DNA of 64,000 bases from Paenibacillus sabuli (GTDB lineage: Bacteria; Bacillota; Bacilli; Paenibacillales; Paenibacillaceae): contig NZ_JACXIZ010000004.1 in NCBI RefSeq assembly GCF_014705605.1, positions 1-64,000 on the forward strand, in the 5' to 3' direction. The position numbers and the translations under genes were made by a program. Positions 52,068-63,000 of this stretch are shown one piece after another. Position 1 is the stretch's first letter. Each line of letters starts with the position of its first letter. A model generated the notes under the pieces. That model saw only the letters and a list, made by a program, of their open reading frames with translations, ran no database searches and was not told the origin of the DNA.

Positions 52068-53342
52068 ATGACGTATCGCCTGCTGCTTGTAGACGACGAG
52101 GAAGAGGTGCGCGAGGTGTTGCCCGAAATCGTGGACTGGTCCGGGCTCGGGTTCGAGGTAATCGGCACGCTGGAGGACGGGCAGGAGGCGATTGCGTATT
52201 TGCAAAAGTTCGAAGTCGACGTCATCTTGAGCGATATCAAGATGACCTTCCAATCGGGCCTGGACATCGCTGCGTACATCCATCGCCGGAAATTGCGGAC
52301 CCGTGTCGTGCTGCTCAGCGGCTACCAGGAATTCGAGCTCGCCAAGGAAGCGATCCGCTACAATGTAAAGGACTACCTGCTGAAGCCGACCGATCTGGAC
52401 GAGCTGTACAAGGTGTTCCGGACGATGAAGGAGGAGCTCGATCAGGCCGGGGAGGCCGCGCGGCGCAAGGAAGAGCGCAACCAGGACCGCGATCGCGGAT
52501 ATATCGCCTATCTGCTGTTCCATACGGAGATGGGGCCGGAGGAAGTGGTCCGGCAGATGCAGCGGCAGGGCTGGAGCGCGAGCGCGGGGCATGGGCCATG
52601 CCTCTTGCTGCACGCGGGCTTCTCCAAAAAAAGCGGCGCCCCGCTCTCGGAGCATGATCGCGCTAGCTGCAAGATGGCGTTGGAAAAAGCGCTCGGCACG
52701 CCCAATCCGGCCCGGCCCGTCTTCGTCGAACGGTCCGGTCCGGAGGCGTTCCAGGCGGTCGTGTTCTCCGCCGGCGGAGCCGATGGCGGCCCGGAGGAGT
52801 CGCGGCATACAGCCGAGACGGACGCCTGGCTGCGTGCGATCGAACCGGCGATGCGGCGGTTCGCCTCAATTGCCGGCATCCGCGCGGCAGTCGAGCAGCC
52901 GCAGCGATTCGACATGCTCGCGCCGCTGCTGGACGCCTGCCGCAAGCCGCATGCGGCGGCGCCGAACACCGGTGTGACGCCTCCCCCGCAAGCCGTGCCG
53001 AAAAAGAGCGACGGCAAATATGCCATTCGTCATGCCAAGGCGTATATTCACGATCACTACATGGACAATCTTTCGCTGGAGGTCGTGGCGGCCCAAATTT
53101 ACCTGAATCCGGTCTATTTCGGCCATCTATTCAAGCAGGAAACGCAAAAAAACTTCTCCGACTACCTCCTGGAGGTGCGTCTGGGCCATGCCAAGGAACT
53201 GCTCCGGACTTCCGCTCTCAAAATCTACGAGGTCTGCGAGCGCGTCGGCTACAAGGATATCAAGCACTTCTACAAGCTGTTCAAGCGGCACGTCGGCGTC
53301 ACGCCGAGCGAATATCGCGATGGGCAGCAGCCTATGGAATAA
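52068..53342 (+). CDS. Response regulator, YesN type (receiver plus AraC HTH)
   Basis: A 424-residue regulator. The receiver (1-120) has LLLVDDEEEV, phosphoacceptor Asp56 (VILSDIKM) and the Lys in DYLLKP. A middle region of about 180 residues is variable. The C-terminal AraC HTH reads LEVVAAQIYLNPVYFGHLF and IYEVCERVGYKDIKHFYKLF. It is encoded with the YesM-type kinase at 54467, its likely partner, and should control the importer and large secreted enzyme downstream. Confidence 0.92.
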   Translation: MTYRLLLVDDEEEVREVLPEIVDWSGLGFEVIGTLEDGQEAIAYLQKFEVDVILSDIKMTFQSGLDIAAYIHRRKLRTRVVLLSGYQEFELAKEAIRYNVKDYLLKPTDLDELYKVFRTMKEELDQAGEAARRKEERNQDRDRGYIAYLLFHTEMGPEEVVRQMQRQGWSASAGHGPCLLLHAGFSKKSGAPLSEHDRASCKMALEKALGTPNPARPVFVERSGPEAFQAVVFSAGGADGGPEESRHTAETDAWLRAIEPAMRRFASIAGIRAAVEQPQRFDMLAPLLDACRKPHAAAPNTGVTPPPQAVPKKSDGKYAIRHAKAYIHDHYMDNLSLEVVAAQIYLNPVYFGHLFKQETQKNFSDYLLEVRLGHAKELLRTSALKIYEVCERVGYKDIKHFYKLFKRHVGVTPSEYRDGQQPME

Positions 53343-53356
53343 GGAGAGGGAAATCC

Positions 53357-54415
53357 ATGTTCGAACAATACGAGGACAACATTCGTCTCAAAGCGCGTAC
53401 CGAAATGGCGGAATTCGTCTCGCCCTACCAGGACTTCCGCAAGCATGCTTCATCGGTGACTCCGGGTATCCGGCTCGGGGTCAACGTGATCAAGCCGCAG
53501 CGGCCCGGTCCCGTCCTGATGCAGCTGCATGGCTGGCACATGAGCATGCCCGCGCCGGCGCGCAGGGACAGTCCGCTGCCCGGCAACGGCTACTTGATGG
53601 TCCAGGTGGATATGCGGGGACGGGCATTCTCGGACGGGCGGCCGGACTGCAACGGTCTGGAATTGATGGATCTCTACGACGCGGTGCAGTTCGTCCGAGC
53701 GGAATATGCGCAGTGGATCAGCGCCCCCGAGCTCGTCTATCTCGAAGGCGGCAGCGGCGGCGGAGGCAATGTGATGGCCGCCGTGGGCAAGTTCCCCGAT
53801 CTGTTCGCGGCGGCGACCGCGTATTACGGTATGTCCGACTACGCGGCATGGTACGAGCAGGATCAGACGGGCGAATTCCGCGACGAGCTGGACGTATGGG
53901 TGGGCGGTCCCCCGGCCGAGGACACGGAGCGGTATCGCGCCAGGAGCGGCTGCGCGCTCGCACCAAATCTGCTGACGCCGCTCTATATGGCGCATGGCGA
54001 GCACGATATCCGGGTGCCGGTGTCGCATAGCCGTGCGTACATGGAGACGCTGCGCGCCTGCGGCAAGCAGCGGCTCGCCAAGCTAGACGTCTTGCACGGT
54101 GTAGGCGGCAAAGGGCATCAGGATGGGATGAGTGAGCAGCAGCGGACGATGATGCTGCAGGCCTCGGAGGACAATCGCCGGCGGCACGCGGCGCCGCCTG
54201 TCCTGCCGTCCAGCGGGCGACTGGCCGTCGGCGGCTATGTGGTGACGCAGCCGCTGCGCGTGCGGCTGGAGCATATGGGCCAGTTCGCCTGGCTGGACTA
54301 CGATCTGGCGCAGTCGCGCTTCCGGATGACTGCGCGCGGACCGTATCGCTATACGATCACGCTGGCCGACGGGGCGACTGTCGCCGGAACCTGCACACCG
54401 GACCCGACCGTTTAG
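53357..54415 (+). CDS. Alpha/beta hydrolase, S9/acetyl-xylan-esterase-like
   Basis: A 352-residue hydrolase without a signal peptide. The nucleophile Ser133 is in EGGSGGGGN, Asp217 in GEHDIRVP and His254 in GGKGHQDG; the oxyanion loop is QLHGWHM. The fold fits prolyl-oligopeptidase-type or carbohydrate-esterase hydrolases. A 95-residue beta-like C-terminal extension follows. It lies 14 nt after the response regulator and before its kinase, unusual for a YesMN pair. A deacylating role on the imported oligosaccharide is inferred. Confidence 0.82.
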   Translation: MFEQYEDNIRLKARTEMAEFVSPYQDFRKHASSVTPGIRLGVNVIKPQRPGPVLMQLHGWHMSMPAPARRDSPLPGNGYLMVQVDMRGRAFSDGRPDCNGLELMDLYDAVQFVRAEYAQWISAPELVYLEGGSGGGGNVMAAVGKFPDLFAAATAYYGMSDYAAWYEQDQTGEFRDELDVWVGGPPAEDTERYRARSGCALAPNLLTPLYMAHGEHDIRVPVSHSRAYMETLRACGKQRLAKLDVLHGVGGKGHQDGMSEQQRTMMLQASEDNRRRHAAPPVLPSSGRLAVGGYVVTQPLRVRLEHMGQFAWLDYDLAQSRFRMTARGPYRYTITLADGATVAGTCTPDPTV

Positions 54416-54466
54416 AAGCCAGGTCAGCGATTCTTCGGGATTCCACAAGCGAAATGGGGCAGCGCC

Positions 54467-56266
54467 GTGGCAAGATGGAGCGTATGGAACGATATTCGCA
54501 CGTACAAGTTCAACAGTGTGCTGGTGCGCTATTTTGTCATGACGGTGCTGCTGCTAATGGTGCCGATCGGACTGGTGCAATTGGCGGTCTACAAGTACAA
54601 CGACGAAATGCTGAAGGATGAAATCACGCGCTCAAATCTGACGGAGCTGGTTCGTGTGCTGGACGCCATCGACAACACCTTGCTCGGCCTGGCGAATGTC
54701 TCGTTTCAAATGGCGAGCTATTCCGATTATGCCTCGGTCATGGGCGAGGACTTCCGCTACCCGTTGTCTCCGGCGCTGATCGACAAGATTCACAGCATTC
54801 AGGCGTCAATGAATATGGTGCAGCTGACGAACGCAAATTTCAGCGCCATCTCGCTCTATGTCGAGAACAGCGATTTTGTCATTACCGGGGCGAGCGGAGG
54901 ACAACGCGGCAAGTTTGACAATGCGTGGTGGATCGACGCCTACCGGAAGAAGCAAACGCAGGAACGCGCATGGATCGAATTTTTGCAGAGCGTATCGGGT
55001 ACCGCTGGCGCGGCGCCCGATACGCTGGCGCATTTCCGGCAATTGCCGGTGTACAGCGCCGACCGGAGGGGCGTATTGTTCATCTCGATCGACATGTCCC
55101 GGCTGCAGGAGCTGCTGGGCGTGGACGACCGGACGCAGCAATTGTTCATTCTCGACGCCGATGGCCGGATCGTCTACGGCCCGGACAGCGGGCAGTTGAG
55201 TCGGCGCTTCGCCGATCTGTATCCGGAGGCGGCCGCCGATATCGGCGACGGCTCGCTGTCCAGGCTTGTCCGGCTCGGGGAGACTGATCTGGTGTTGTCG
55301 GCGGCGCCCTCCGCTTATCAAGACTGGCGGTACGTGTCCTTGGTGCCGCTGCAGCACTATTATCCCAAGCAGGTGAAATTCAAGCAGTTCATGACGTATC
55401 TTGTCCTCCTGGCCGTCGTCTCCAGCCTGCTGTTCGCCATGATCTTGTCGCTGCAGAGCTACCGGCCGATCAGCGGCATCCTCTCGATGCTGCATCCGGG
55501 CGACAAGGCGGAGTTGCGACGTCGTCCGGCCAAATTTAACGAAGTGAACGTCATATCCGCTGCGCTCGCCAACTCGAACGAAAAGCGAAAGGCGATGGAA
55601 CTGGAGCTCCAGCGGCGCTACGAATTGCTGCAAAAATCGCAGTCGATTGCGCTGCAGGCGCAGATCAAGCCCCATTTCCTCTACAACACGCTGGAATCCA
55701 TTAATTTGCGGGCGATGCGTCTGACGAAGGGGAAAAACGAGGTGTCCGAGATGATCCAGACGCTGTCGCGCTTGCTGCGTCTGAGCCTGATGACGGAGGA
55801 TGATATGATTCCGCTGCGGACGGAGCTGGAGCATGCGCGGCTGTACGTGCAGATGCAGCAGATGCGCAGACAGGGCCGGCTGGAGGTGACGTGGCTCGTC
55901 AACGAGAGCATCCTGGATTGCGCGGTCATCAAGCTCACGCTCCAGCCAATCCTGGAGAACGCCATCGTGCACGGCATTCAGCCCTCGCGCAGACCCGGCG
56001 CGATCAGCGTGATCGGCTATGCGGAGCGGGAGTCCATTGTATTGAAAATCAAGGATAACGGCGTCGGCATGGCGCGGGCCGTCGCCGACCGTCTCAATCA
56101 GAGCTTTTTGCAATCGCCGATCAAAGAAAACGAGCACATCGGCCTGCGCAACGTCAATCAACGGATCAAGCTCGTATTCGGCAGCGCGTACGGACTGCGA
56201 ATCGCCAGCAAGGAAGGCGAGGGAGCGCTGGTCGAGCTGCGTATTCCGAAGCGCCCCGGCCGTTGA
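54467..56266 (+). CDS. Sensor histidine kinase, YesM type
   Basis: A 599-residue membrane kinase. The first helix is VMTVLLLMVPIGLVQLAVY, the second is at about residues 305-327 (TYLVLLAVVSSLLFAMIL), and an extracytoplasmic sensor lies between. The H-box QIKPHFLYNTLESINLRAM has His403; the ATP-binding motifs are LQPILENAIVHG and DNGVGM. It starts at GTG with a weak site. It should phosphorylate the YesN-type regulator at 52068 in response to an extracellular sugar. Confidence 0.93.
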   Translation: MARWSVWNDIRTYKFNSVLVRYFVMTVLLLMVPIGLVQLAVYKYNDEMLKDEITRSNLTELVRVLDAIDNTLLGLANVSFQMASYSDYASVMGEDFRYPLSPALIDKIHSIQASMNMVQLTNANFSAISLYVENSDFVITGASGGQRGKFDNAWWIDAYRKKQTQERAWIEFLQSVSGTAGAAPDTLAHFRQLPVYSADRRGVLFISIDMSRLQELLGVDDRTQQLFILDADGRIVYGPDSGQLSRRFADLYPEAAADIGDGSLSRLVRLGETDLVLSAAPSAYQDWRYVSLVPLQHYYPKQVKFKQFMTYLVLLAVVSSLLFAMILSLQSYRPISGILSMLHPGDKAELRRRPAKFNEVNVISAALANSNEKRKAMELELQRRYELLQKSQSIALQAQIKPHFLYNTLESINLRAMRLTKGKNEVSEMIQTLSRLLRLSLMTEDDMIPLRTELEHARLYVQMQQMRRQGRLEVTWLVNESILDCAVIKLTLQPILENAIVHGIQPSRRPGAISVIGYAERESIVLKIKDNGVGMARAVADRLNQSFLQSPIKENEHIGLRNVNQRIKLVFGSAYGLRIASKEGEGALVELRIPKRPGR

Positions 56267-56400
56267 AGCTGCGCGAGGTGGTGCACAGACAAGGTCGAAG
56301 CGCCACCTATTCCTTCCCCTACCAAACGCCGCGATGTAAACCTTCTCACAGCCCCCTAAAACATAGGGTGCGCCGGATTTTTCGCCTGCCTTGGCTTCTT

Positions 56401-56406
56401 TATAAT
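56401..56406 (+). promoter_or_regulatory. Candidate promoter of the importer genes
   Basis: A consensus TATAAT about 36 nt before the LplB-type start, with no good -35. An activator such as the YesN-type regulator may compensate. Confidence 0.45.
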
Positions 56407-56441
56407 AGAGAGACAAACCAGAAGAAAAAAGGTGTGATCCG

Positions 56442-57335
56442 GTGCAATACCTCAAACGGCATTACTGGCTCTACATATTTCTGATTCCCGGTTTCTCGTA
56501 TTTGCTTCTCTTTAAGTACGTGCCCATGGCCGGCATTGTCATCGCGTTCAAGGACCTTAGCTTGACCAAGGGCATTCTGAACAGCGATTGGGTAGGGTGG
56601 TATCACTTCGAAACGCTGCTGACTTCGAGCAACTTTTACCGCGTGCTTCGGAATTCCTTGCTGCTCAGCTTTTACCAGATTGTCTGGGGCTTCCCGGCCC
56701 CGATTCTGCTCGCGCTCATGCTCAACGAGGTGCGCCATCTGGCGTTCAAGCGGGTGACCCAGACGATCATTTATTTCCCGCATTTTATTTCGTGGGTCGT
56801 CATGGCGGGCATCGTGATGAGCTTCCTTTCCCCTTCGACCGGGATCGTCAATTACGTGTTGCATACGCTGGGCTTCGATTCGGTGGCGTTTTTGCTGAAG
56901 CCGGAATACTTTCGCTCGATCATTGTCAGCTCGGAGGTGTGGAAGGAGGTCGGCTGGGGGACGATCATCTATTTCGCCGCGATATCCGGGATCGACCCGA
57001 CGCTCTACGAATCGGCTACCATCGACGGCGCCAACCGCTTCCAGAAAATGTGGCATATTACGCTGCCCGGCATCGCCGCCACGATCGTCATCCTGTTGCT
57101 GCTCAAGCTGGGCAATATTTTGGACAATGGCTTCGAGCAGATCTATCTGCTCTACAATCCGATGACGTATGCGACGGGCGATGTGTTCGAGACCTATACC
57201 TTCCGGATCGGCCTGCAGCAGGGGCGCATTTCGTACGGCACGGCCGTCGGCTTGTTCAAAGCGGTGGTCGGCTTCGCACTCATCATGAGCGCCAACTCGC
57301 TGGCGCGCAAAATCAGCAAAAAATCGATCTGGTAG
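56442..57335 (+). CDS. ABC sugar importer permease, LplB type
   Basis: A 297-residue membrane permease with six helices. It starts YLKRHYWLYIFLIPGFSYLL and has the EAA loop YESATIDGANRFQKMWHITL. This is the LplB/YtcP-partner family, importing oligosaccharides. It starts at GTG after AAAGGTG. ATPase genes are absent, as usual in this family, where a shared MsmX-like ATPase serves. Confidence 0.93.
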   Translation: MQYLKRHYWLYIFLIPGFSYLLLFKYVPMAGIVIAFKDLSLTKGILNSDWVGWYHFETLLTSSNFYRVLRNSLLLSFYQIVWGFPAPILLALMLNEVRHLAFKRVTQTIIYFPHFISWVVMAGIVMSFLSPSTGIVNYVLHTLGFDSVAFLLKPEYFRSIIVSSEVWKEVGWGTIIYFAAISGIDPTLYESATIDGANRFQKMWHITLPGIAATIVILLLLKLGNILDNGFEQIYLLYNPMTYATGDVFETYTFRIGLQQGRISYGTAVGLFKAVVGFALIMSANSLARKISKKSIW

Positions 57336-57352
57336 GAAAGGGGGGGCGTGCT

Positions 57353-58234
57353 ATGCGCAGCCTAAAACGGTTGACCGGATTCGACGTCATCAATTACGGC
57401 TTAATCGTGCTTGTCTCGATGGCCATGCTTTATCCGTTCGCCAACGTGCTGGCGGTGTCCTTGAGCTCATACAGCGCCTATATCGAAAATCCGACACGCA
57501 TCTGGCCGGACGAATTCAGCTTCGCGGCTTATCGGGAGATGCTGTCCAAGCCGATCCTTTGGTCGAGCTACCTGAACACGATCATCGTCACGGTGTGCGG
57601 CGTCTTTTTCGGCATCTTGCTCTATATTGTGACTGCTTACCCGCTCTCCAAGGGGTATCTGAAGGGACGCAAGCTCCTGATGGTGGCCGTGGTGTTTTCC
57701 ATGCTGTTCAACGGCGGCATCATTCCGAACTTCTACCTGATGCGCGAGCTGGGTCTGCTGGACACATTGACCGCGCTGGTGATGCCGATGCTTTTTACCG
57801 GGTTCAACCTGATTTTGATGAAGACGTTCATGGAGCATATTCCGGAGGAGCTGGAGGAAGCGGCCCGGATCGACGGCGCCTCGGAGCCGTACGTGCTGTT
57901 CCGCATCGTCGTGCCGCTCTCCAAGCCGATCATCGCGACCTTGTGTCTGTTCACCGCAGTCACGTACTGGAACAACTTTTTCAACGCCGTGCTGTACATC
58001 CGCTCGGTGGACAAGTGGCCGCTCATGCTGTATTTGAACGAAATTATCCGCAGCGCCAACCTGGCGAGTACGAGCGCGGACGGCAATCTGGCCGAGCAGG
58101 GCGCATTCGACGTCATGCCGGAGACGTTGCAGTATGCTGCAATTATGGTCGTAATGATCCCGATTTTATGCGTGTACCCGTTTTTGCAGAAGTACTTTGT
58201 CAAGGGCATCATGCTCGGTTCGGTCAAAGGGTAA
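57353..58234 (+). CDS. ABC sugar importer permease, YtcP/LplC type
   Basis: A 293-residue second permease. It has FDVINYGLIVLVSMAMLYPF, ANVLAVSLSS and the EAA loop LEEAARIDGASEPYVLFRI. The C-terminus FLQKYFVKGIMLGSVKG is diagnostic of this subfamily. The ATG at 57353 follows GGGGGGG, 17 nt after its partner. Confidence 0.95.
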   Translation: MRSLKRLTGFDVINYGLIVLVSMAMLYPFANVLAVSLSSYSAYIENPTRIWPDEFSFAAYREMLSKPILWSSYLNTIIVTVCGVFFGILLYIVTAYPLSKGYLKGRKLLMVAVVFSMLFNGGIIPNFYLMRELGLLDTLTALVMPMLFTGFNLILMKTFMEHIPEELEEAARIDGASEPYVLFRIVVPLSKPIIATLCLFTAVTYWNNFFNAVLYIRSVDKWPLMLYLNEIIRSANLASTSADGNLAEQGAFDVMPETLQYAAIMVVMIPILCVYPFLQKYFVKGIMLGSVKG

Positions 58235-58298
58235 GGTCAATGGTTAATAAGAGGCTTCGCCTTTTATTATAAAAAACAGATGGGGAAGGGGCAGGTGC

Positions 58299-59888
58299 AT
58301 GAGAACGGTTCAGCGAAAGACGGCAATCGTCCTGCTCGCGGCGCTGCTGCTCGTCGTCACGGCGTGCTCGGGCAATGCGAATGATCCAGACAACGCGGCG
58401 GGAGAAGACAATGGAAGTGCGAACCAGCAAGGCACGAACACTGTGGTTAACGACGATGAGGGCGAGCCCGTTACGATTCGAATCATGAGTACGCTGGGCA
58501 GCGCGGAGGTGCCGGAGGACGATCCGCAGCGCGCCTTTGTCGACGTCGTCGAGGAAGCGCTTAACGTCAATCTGGAGTTTATCGCGCCGCCGGCGTCGGG
58601 CTACGAGTCGCAGCTGCAATTGACGCTGATCTCGGGCGATCTGCCGGACGTCGTGTTTTTCCCCAGCGAAGACAACGAGATGTACATCAATGCGGTCAAC
58701 GACGGCGTCATTGTGCCGATCAATGACTATCTGGAGGATGCCGACAATCTGATGGCGCACTCGTACGAGCATTCCTGGTCAGCCTTGAAGACGATGGGCG
58801 ACGACAACATCTACGCCATTCCCCGCACTTCGATTACACGCAATGACGGCTTCACGGTGCGCAAGGACTGGATGGACAATCTCGGCATCCCGGTGCCGGA
58901 AAATTCGGAAATGTCGGTCGAGGAGTTCACCGATATGCTGCATCGGTTCACGTTCGACGATCCGGACGGCAACGGCAAGGATGATACGTACGGCTTCGGC
59001 TCGTTCGTCGATGCCAATAAGATTCTTCAACCGGTGCTGACCTCGGAGCTGGGCCATTACGGCTGGCAGGCCTACGGAGGCGGCGAATACGACTATACGC
59101 TGCCGGAATACGATCGCAACAGCGACGTGTATGCGAACGTGCTGGGCTACACGCGCGATCTGTACGCCTCGGGCGTGCTGGACCCGGATTCGCCGATCAA
59201 TGACAACAAGACGGCGTCGGAACGCTTCGAACGCGGCATCACGGGCGTCGTCCGCGACTTCGCCGGTTACGTGAAGCGCAAGGAAGACGCGCTGCACAAG
59301 CTCAACCCGGAAGCGGAGCTAACCTATCTGTTCGTCCAAGGTCCGGAGGGAGAAGTGAAGGGCGGGGTATACGGCACCGGCATCTGGGGCGTATGGGCGA
59401 TTACCTCGGCCGCCGAGCATCCGGAGAAGGCGGTGGAGGTGTTCGATTACCTGCTCTCCGACGAGGGCTGGGATCTGGTGTCCTACGGCATGGAGGGCAC
59501 GCACTACACGATGGAGAACGGAGAGCGCGTCTACAGTCCGGAGGCAGGCACCATGTATATGCAGCGCAATATCGTGCGGCGCCACGACGACCCGGACTTC
59601 TTCCTTCATCCGACGAGCTATACGGAGGCGGACAAGGAATTGGTGCGGCCGTGGATTCAAAAAGCGGTGGATACCGCTGTCGTGTCCCTGGATCAGGGGC
59701 ATACGCCGGCGGCGGCCAGGGAGCCGAAATTCATGGATTACAAGCTCACCTGGGACGAACTCACGACTCGGATCATGCTCGGCGACCTGCCGATGGAGCA
59801 GCTCGGGCCGATTCGCGACGATTGGTATAAGCATGGCGGAGAGGCGTATATGGAGCAAATGAACGATTATATTCGCTCGACCCAGTAA
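58299..59888 (+). CDS. Sugar-binding lipoprotein, family 1 (LplA type)
   Basis: A 529-residue extracellular receptor with a lipoprotein signal (LLVVTACSGN), an Asn-rich linker and the family fold: LQLTLISGDLPDVVFF, YAIPRTSITRNDGF, RKDWMDNLG and GTGIWGVWAITSAAEHPEK. Length is normal for LplA-like receptors (about 500-550). AAGGGG precedes the ATG. It feeds the two permeases just upstream. A strong hairpin follows. Confidence 0.93.
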   Translation: MRTVQRKTAIVLLAALLLVVTACSGNANDPDNAAGEDNGSANQQGTNTVVNDDEGEPVTIRIMSTLGSAEVPEDDPQRAFVDVVEEALNVNLEFIAPPASGYESQLQLTLISGDLPDVVFFPSEDNEMYINAVNDGVIVPINDYLEDADNLMAHSYEHSWSALKTMGDDNIYAIPRTSITRNDGFTVRKDWMDNLGIPVPENSEMSVEEFTDMLHRFTFDDPDGNGKDDTYGFGSFVDANKILQPVLTSELGHYGWQAYGGGEYDYTLPEYDRNSDVYANVLGYTRDLYASGVLDPDSPINDNKTASERFERGITGVVRDFAGYVKRKEDALHKLNPEAELTYLFVQGPEGEVKGGVYGTGIWGVWAITSAAEHPEKAVEVFDYLLSDEGWDLVSYGMEGTHYTMENGERVYSPEAGTMYMQRNIVRRHDDPDFFLHPTSYTEADKELVRPWIQKAVDTAVVSLDQGHTPAAAREPKFMDYKLTWDELTTRIMLGDLPMEQLGPIRDDWYKHGGEAYMEQMNDYIRSTQ

Positions 59889-59928
59889 ATGTACCTCGGG
59901 TACAGGAAGCACGTGCAAAGCCCGGCTG

Positions 59929-59959
59929 TCCGCCGCTTCGCGCAAGCGACAGCGGCGGA
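59929..59959 (+). promoter_or_regulatory. Strong GCAA-tetraloop hairpin between receptor and secreted-enzyme genes
   Basis: TCCGCCGCT-TCGC-GCAA-GCGA-C-AGCGGCGGA forms a 13-bp stem with one bulge. No T-run follows, so it is more likely an mRNA-stabilising or processing element than a terminator. Confidence 0.6.
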
Positions 59960-60014
59960 TCGCCGCCGTACGGATTCACCAGATTCACCATACTCGCAAT
60001 GATGGGGGAGAAGG

Positions 60015-63000
60015 ATGATGAAGAAAGTATGGGCTGCTGTACTGACTGTATGTTTGTTCGTCTCGTTGTGCGCCGTTGCGCCTTCTGTACGCGCATCCGG
60101 CGATCAACACACGTATTTGCCTGCCAAGCTGTTTAAGACGTTCGGTTCCTGGCGGCTGACCGGCACTTACTTGACCGGATTGGCCAGTGAGGAGGCCGGC
60201 GATCCGTCGCCGGCGATTGCCGAGCTCGATATCGCCATCGCGGGCGATTATAAAGTATGGGTGCGCGATCGCGACTTCGCCACCAATCAACCGGGGACGC
60301 GGACCTTCGGCGTCGCCGTGGACGGTGTGCCTGTCAGCGAGCTGTTCGGCGATCACGGGCAGGAGGGCTTTCGCTGGTCCGAGGTCGGTGTGTTTACGCT
60401 GAGCGCAGGTGTGCACGAATTGTCGCTGCTCGACACTTCTGGCTTTTACGCGCGCAGTGCGGGCTTCTTCGTCAGCGATGATCTCAACCTCGTTCCGCCG
60501 GAGGACGAAGGGGACCTGCTGGAGATAGTGGAGCCGGCCGACCCGCTCTCGGGGCTGCCCTCGGCGGAATTTCCGGCCTGGGCGACTGACGATGTGACGC
60601 CGTCCAAAAGCGACAGCATCGAGAACGATTCCGTGAAGGTAGTATTCCACCAAGGCACGGGCACGGAGGGCGCATTGGTGCAAAATGAAATATTCATCAA
60701 GTCGAGCGGGCAATGGGTCGCGGTCAAGGACAAAACCGACGCTCTGGGCTTCCTGATGATGTCCGCCTTGCATACCGAGCTGGGAGGGATGGATACCCAT
60801 TTTGCCCGCGTGCTGCAGCGCGTGGCGGTCGGCGGCGGCGAAGCGAGCGCGATTGCGGACGATTACTTCCACTCGGGCGTGCCCGTCTGGTTCATTCCGT
60901 CCGATTACACGAAGCTTGGGTCGGACAAGGTGGAGCTGACTTTCCCGAATACGGAGGCGGACCTCACGGTCACGTTCGAGCTGGATGCGCTCACCGATGA
61001 TCCGAAGGTGACGCTGAATGCCGAGTTCGCCGAGGATGGCGCGTATTCCTTCCTGCTGTACAGCGGCGAAGGCGTGGACGAGGCGGACTACGATACCGTG
61101 ACCGCTCCGATGCTCTACGTCAAGCATGCCGTCCCGGACCATGCGGGAATGATTCCGGAGAGCTACCTGTTCACGCCGATGGCGAGCTTGCATTTCTCCC
61201 CCGGCGAATCGCCGATCCCCGGCCAGGAGCTGACGAGCGGCATCGTCATGGACCCGGAGAGCGTGCCTCAGGGTTATACGTATCCGGACACGTCGCATTT
61301 CGGACTGGTGCTGCGGGATGAAACCGGCCATGTTCGACCGCAATTCGCAGCACCGCTGTTTGGCACGACGGACAGCCTGTTCGAGGACGGCGACGACTAC
61401 GAGGTGTCGTACCGGATCGTTAACCGCACGGCGTCATGGTTCGATACGCTCAAGCATGTCACCGAGGAGATGTACAATTTCGCCGATCTGCGCTCGAATG
61501 TTTACCATTCGGTCAATGAAGCGATCTACAACGCCACCGATCTGATGCTGGACGATCAATACGGAGGCTGGGATCCGGAGCAGATGGCGCACTACAATAT
61601 GGAAGCGCAGGACGTGACGACGATGTCCAATGCGATGGCGGCCGTGCAGCGCTATCTGCTGACCGAGGACGAGGACATCCTCGATACACGCGCCGTGCCG
61701 ACGCTGGCCTTCCTGCTGAGCAGGCTGAACTATCACTTCAAAAACACCGACAGTACGGGCGGTGCGAACTCTTATGTCTCCGATCCGCCGTCGGCCATCG
61801 GCGGACCGGTCACCCGGTACACGACGAGTGTCTACGGGGGATTGTACGAGATGACGCAGGGGCGGATGCCCTTCCTGCTGGACACCGGGCTACATGCGGC
61901 GTCGGGCTCGGCCAATCTGAGCGGGGTCGCCGACCAGGCGGCGATGTACAAGTATGTCGGCGATCCAATCTACCTGAACAAGGCCAAGCAACTGGCCGAT
62001 CAGTACCTGGCGAACAATCCGAATACCGGGGCGAATCGCGACACGCCGTTCATCAGCAGCTTCGTCTACGGCGATACGATTCCGATGGTGACAGCGTTCC
62101 TGGCGGCCTACGAGCTGACGGGCGACACCAAGTATCTGGAGGCGGCCGAGGAAAGCGGCGAATTGCTGGCCACCAGCGTGTGGACGACCGGCTACCACAA
62201 TGGGTACGATACATCCAGTTATACCGTCGATCCCGTGGACACGGCGGCGCGTAAGCGCAGCGTGGATTGGTCCTCCTTCTTCTGGCACGGCAGCGAGCGC
62301 TGGCGGCTGGGCAATATCGACGGCGAGGCCAAGCCGCCGAGCGAGGTCGGGCCCCCGCTGCAGGAGGAGACGGCGCCGGGCTGGGTGGTCGCCAAGGCCG
62401 GCATGGGCACCGAGCATACCAGCAGCCCGACCAGCGGCAATATTATCTCGATGAACAACTGGGCGGGCAACCTCGTCAAGCTGTCCGAGTACACCGGAGA
62501 TCCGTACTTCGAGACGATGGCGCGCAACGCGATGATCGGTCGCTTCGGCAATTATCCGGGCTACTACCAGGATCGCAGCCTGCTTCATCATATGAAGGAC
62601 GATTATCCATACGTCGGACCGGAGTATACGTCGATCTATTACCATCACATTCCGGTGTTCATCTCCATGCTGGAGGACTTCCTGATCAATAGCGCATGGG
62701 CGAAGTCGGAGCGCCATATCTCCTTCCCGTCGATCGTCCAGTCGGGGTACGCCTACTTCGCCTCGAATCAATTCGGCCATGCGCCAGGCACATTCTACGG
62801 CGATGACGACATGTGGCTGTGGCTGGATCGGGGCATCATCGAGCCGGATACGCCAGATATCGACTACCTCGCCGCCCGCAAGGACGGCAAGCTCGGACTG
62901 GCGCTGATGAACGAAAGCGGCCAAACCGTCACCTCGGCCGTCTATCTGGGCGACAAGGTCGCCGGTGGCTCGGTCTATACGGGTACGGCGACGGTGTATG

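Noticed and set aside
54806-56455. A 549-codon minus-strand open frame
   Set aside because: Antisense to the YesM-type kinase, whose catalytic motifs are intact.
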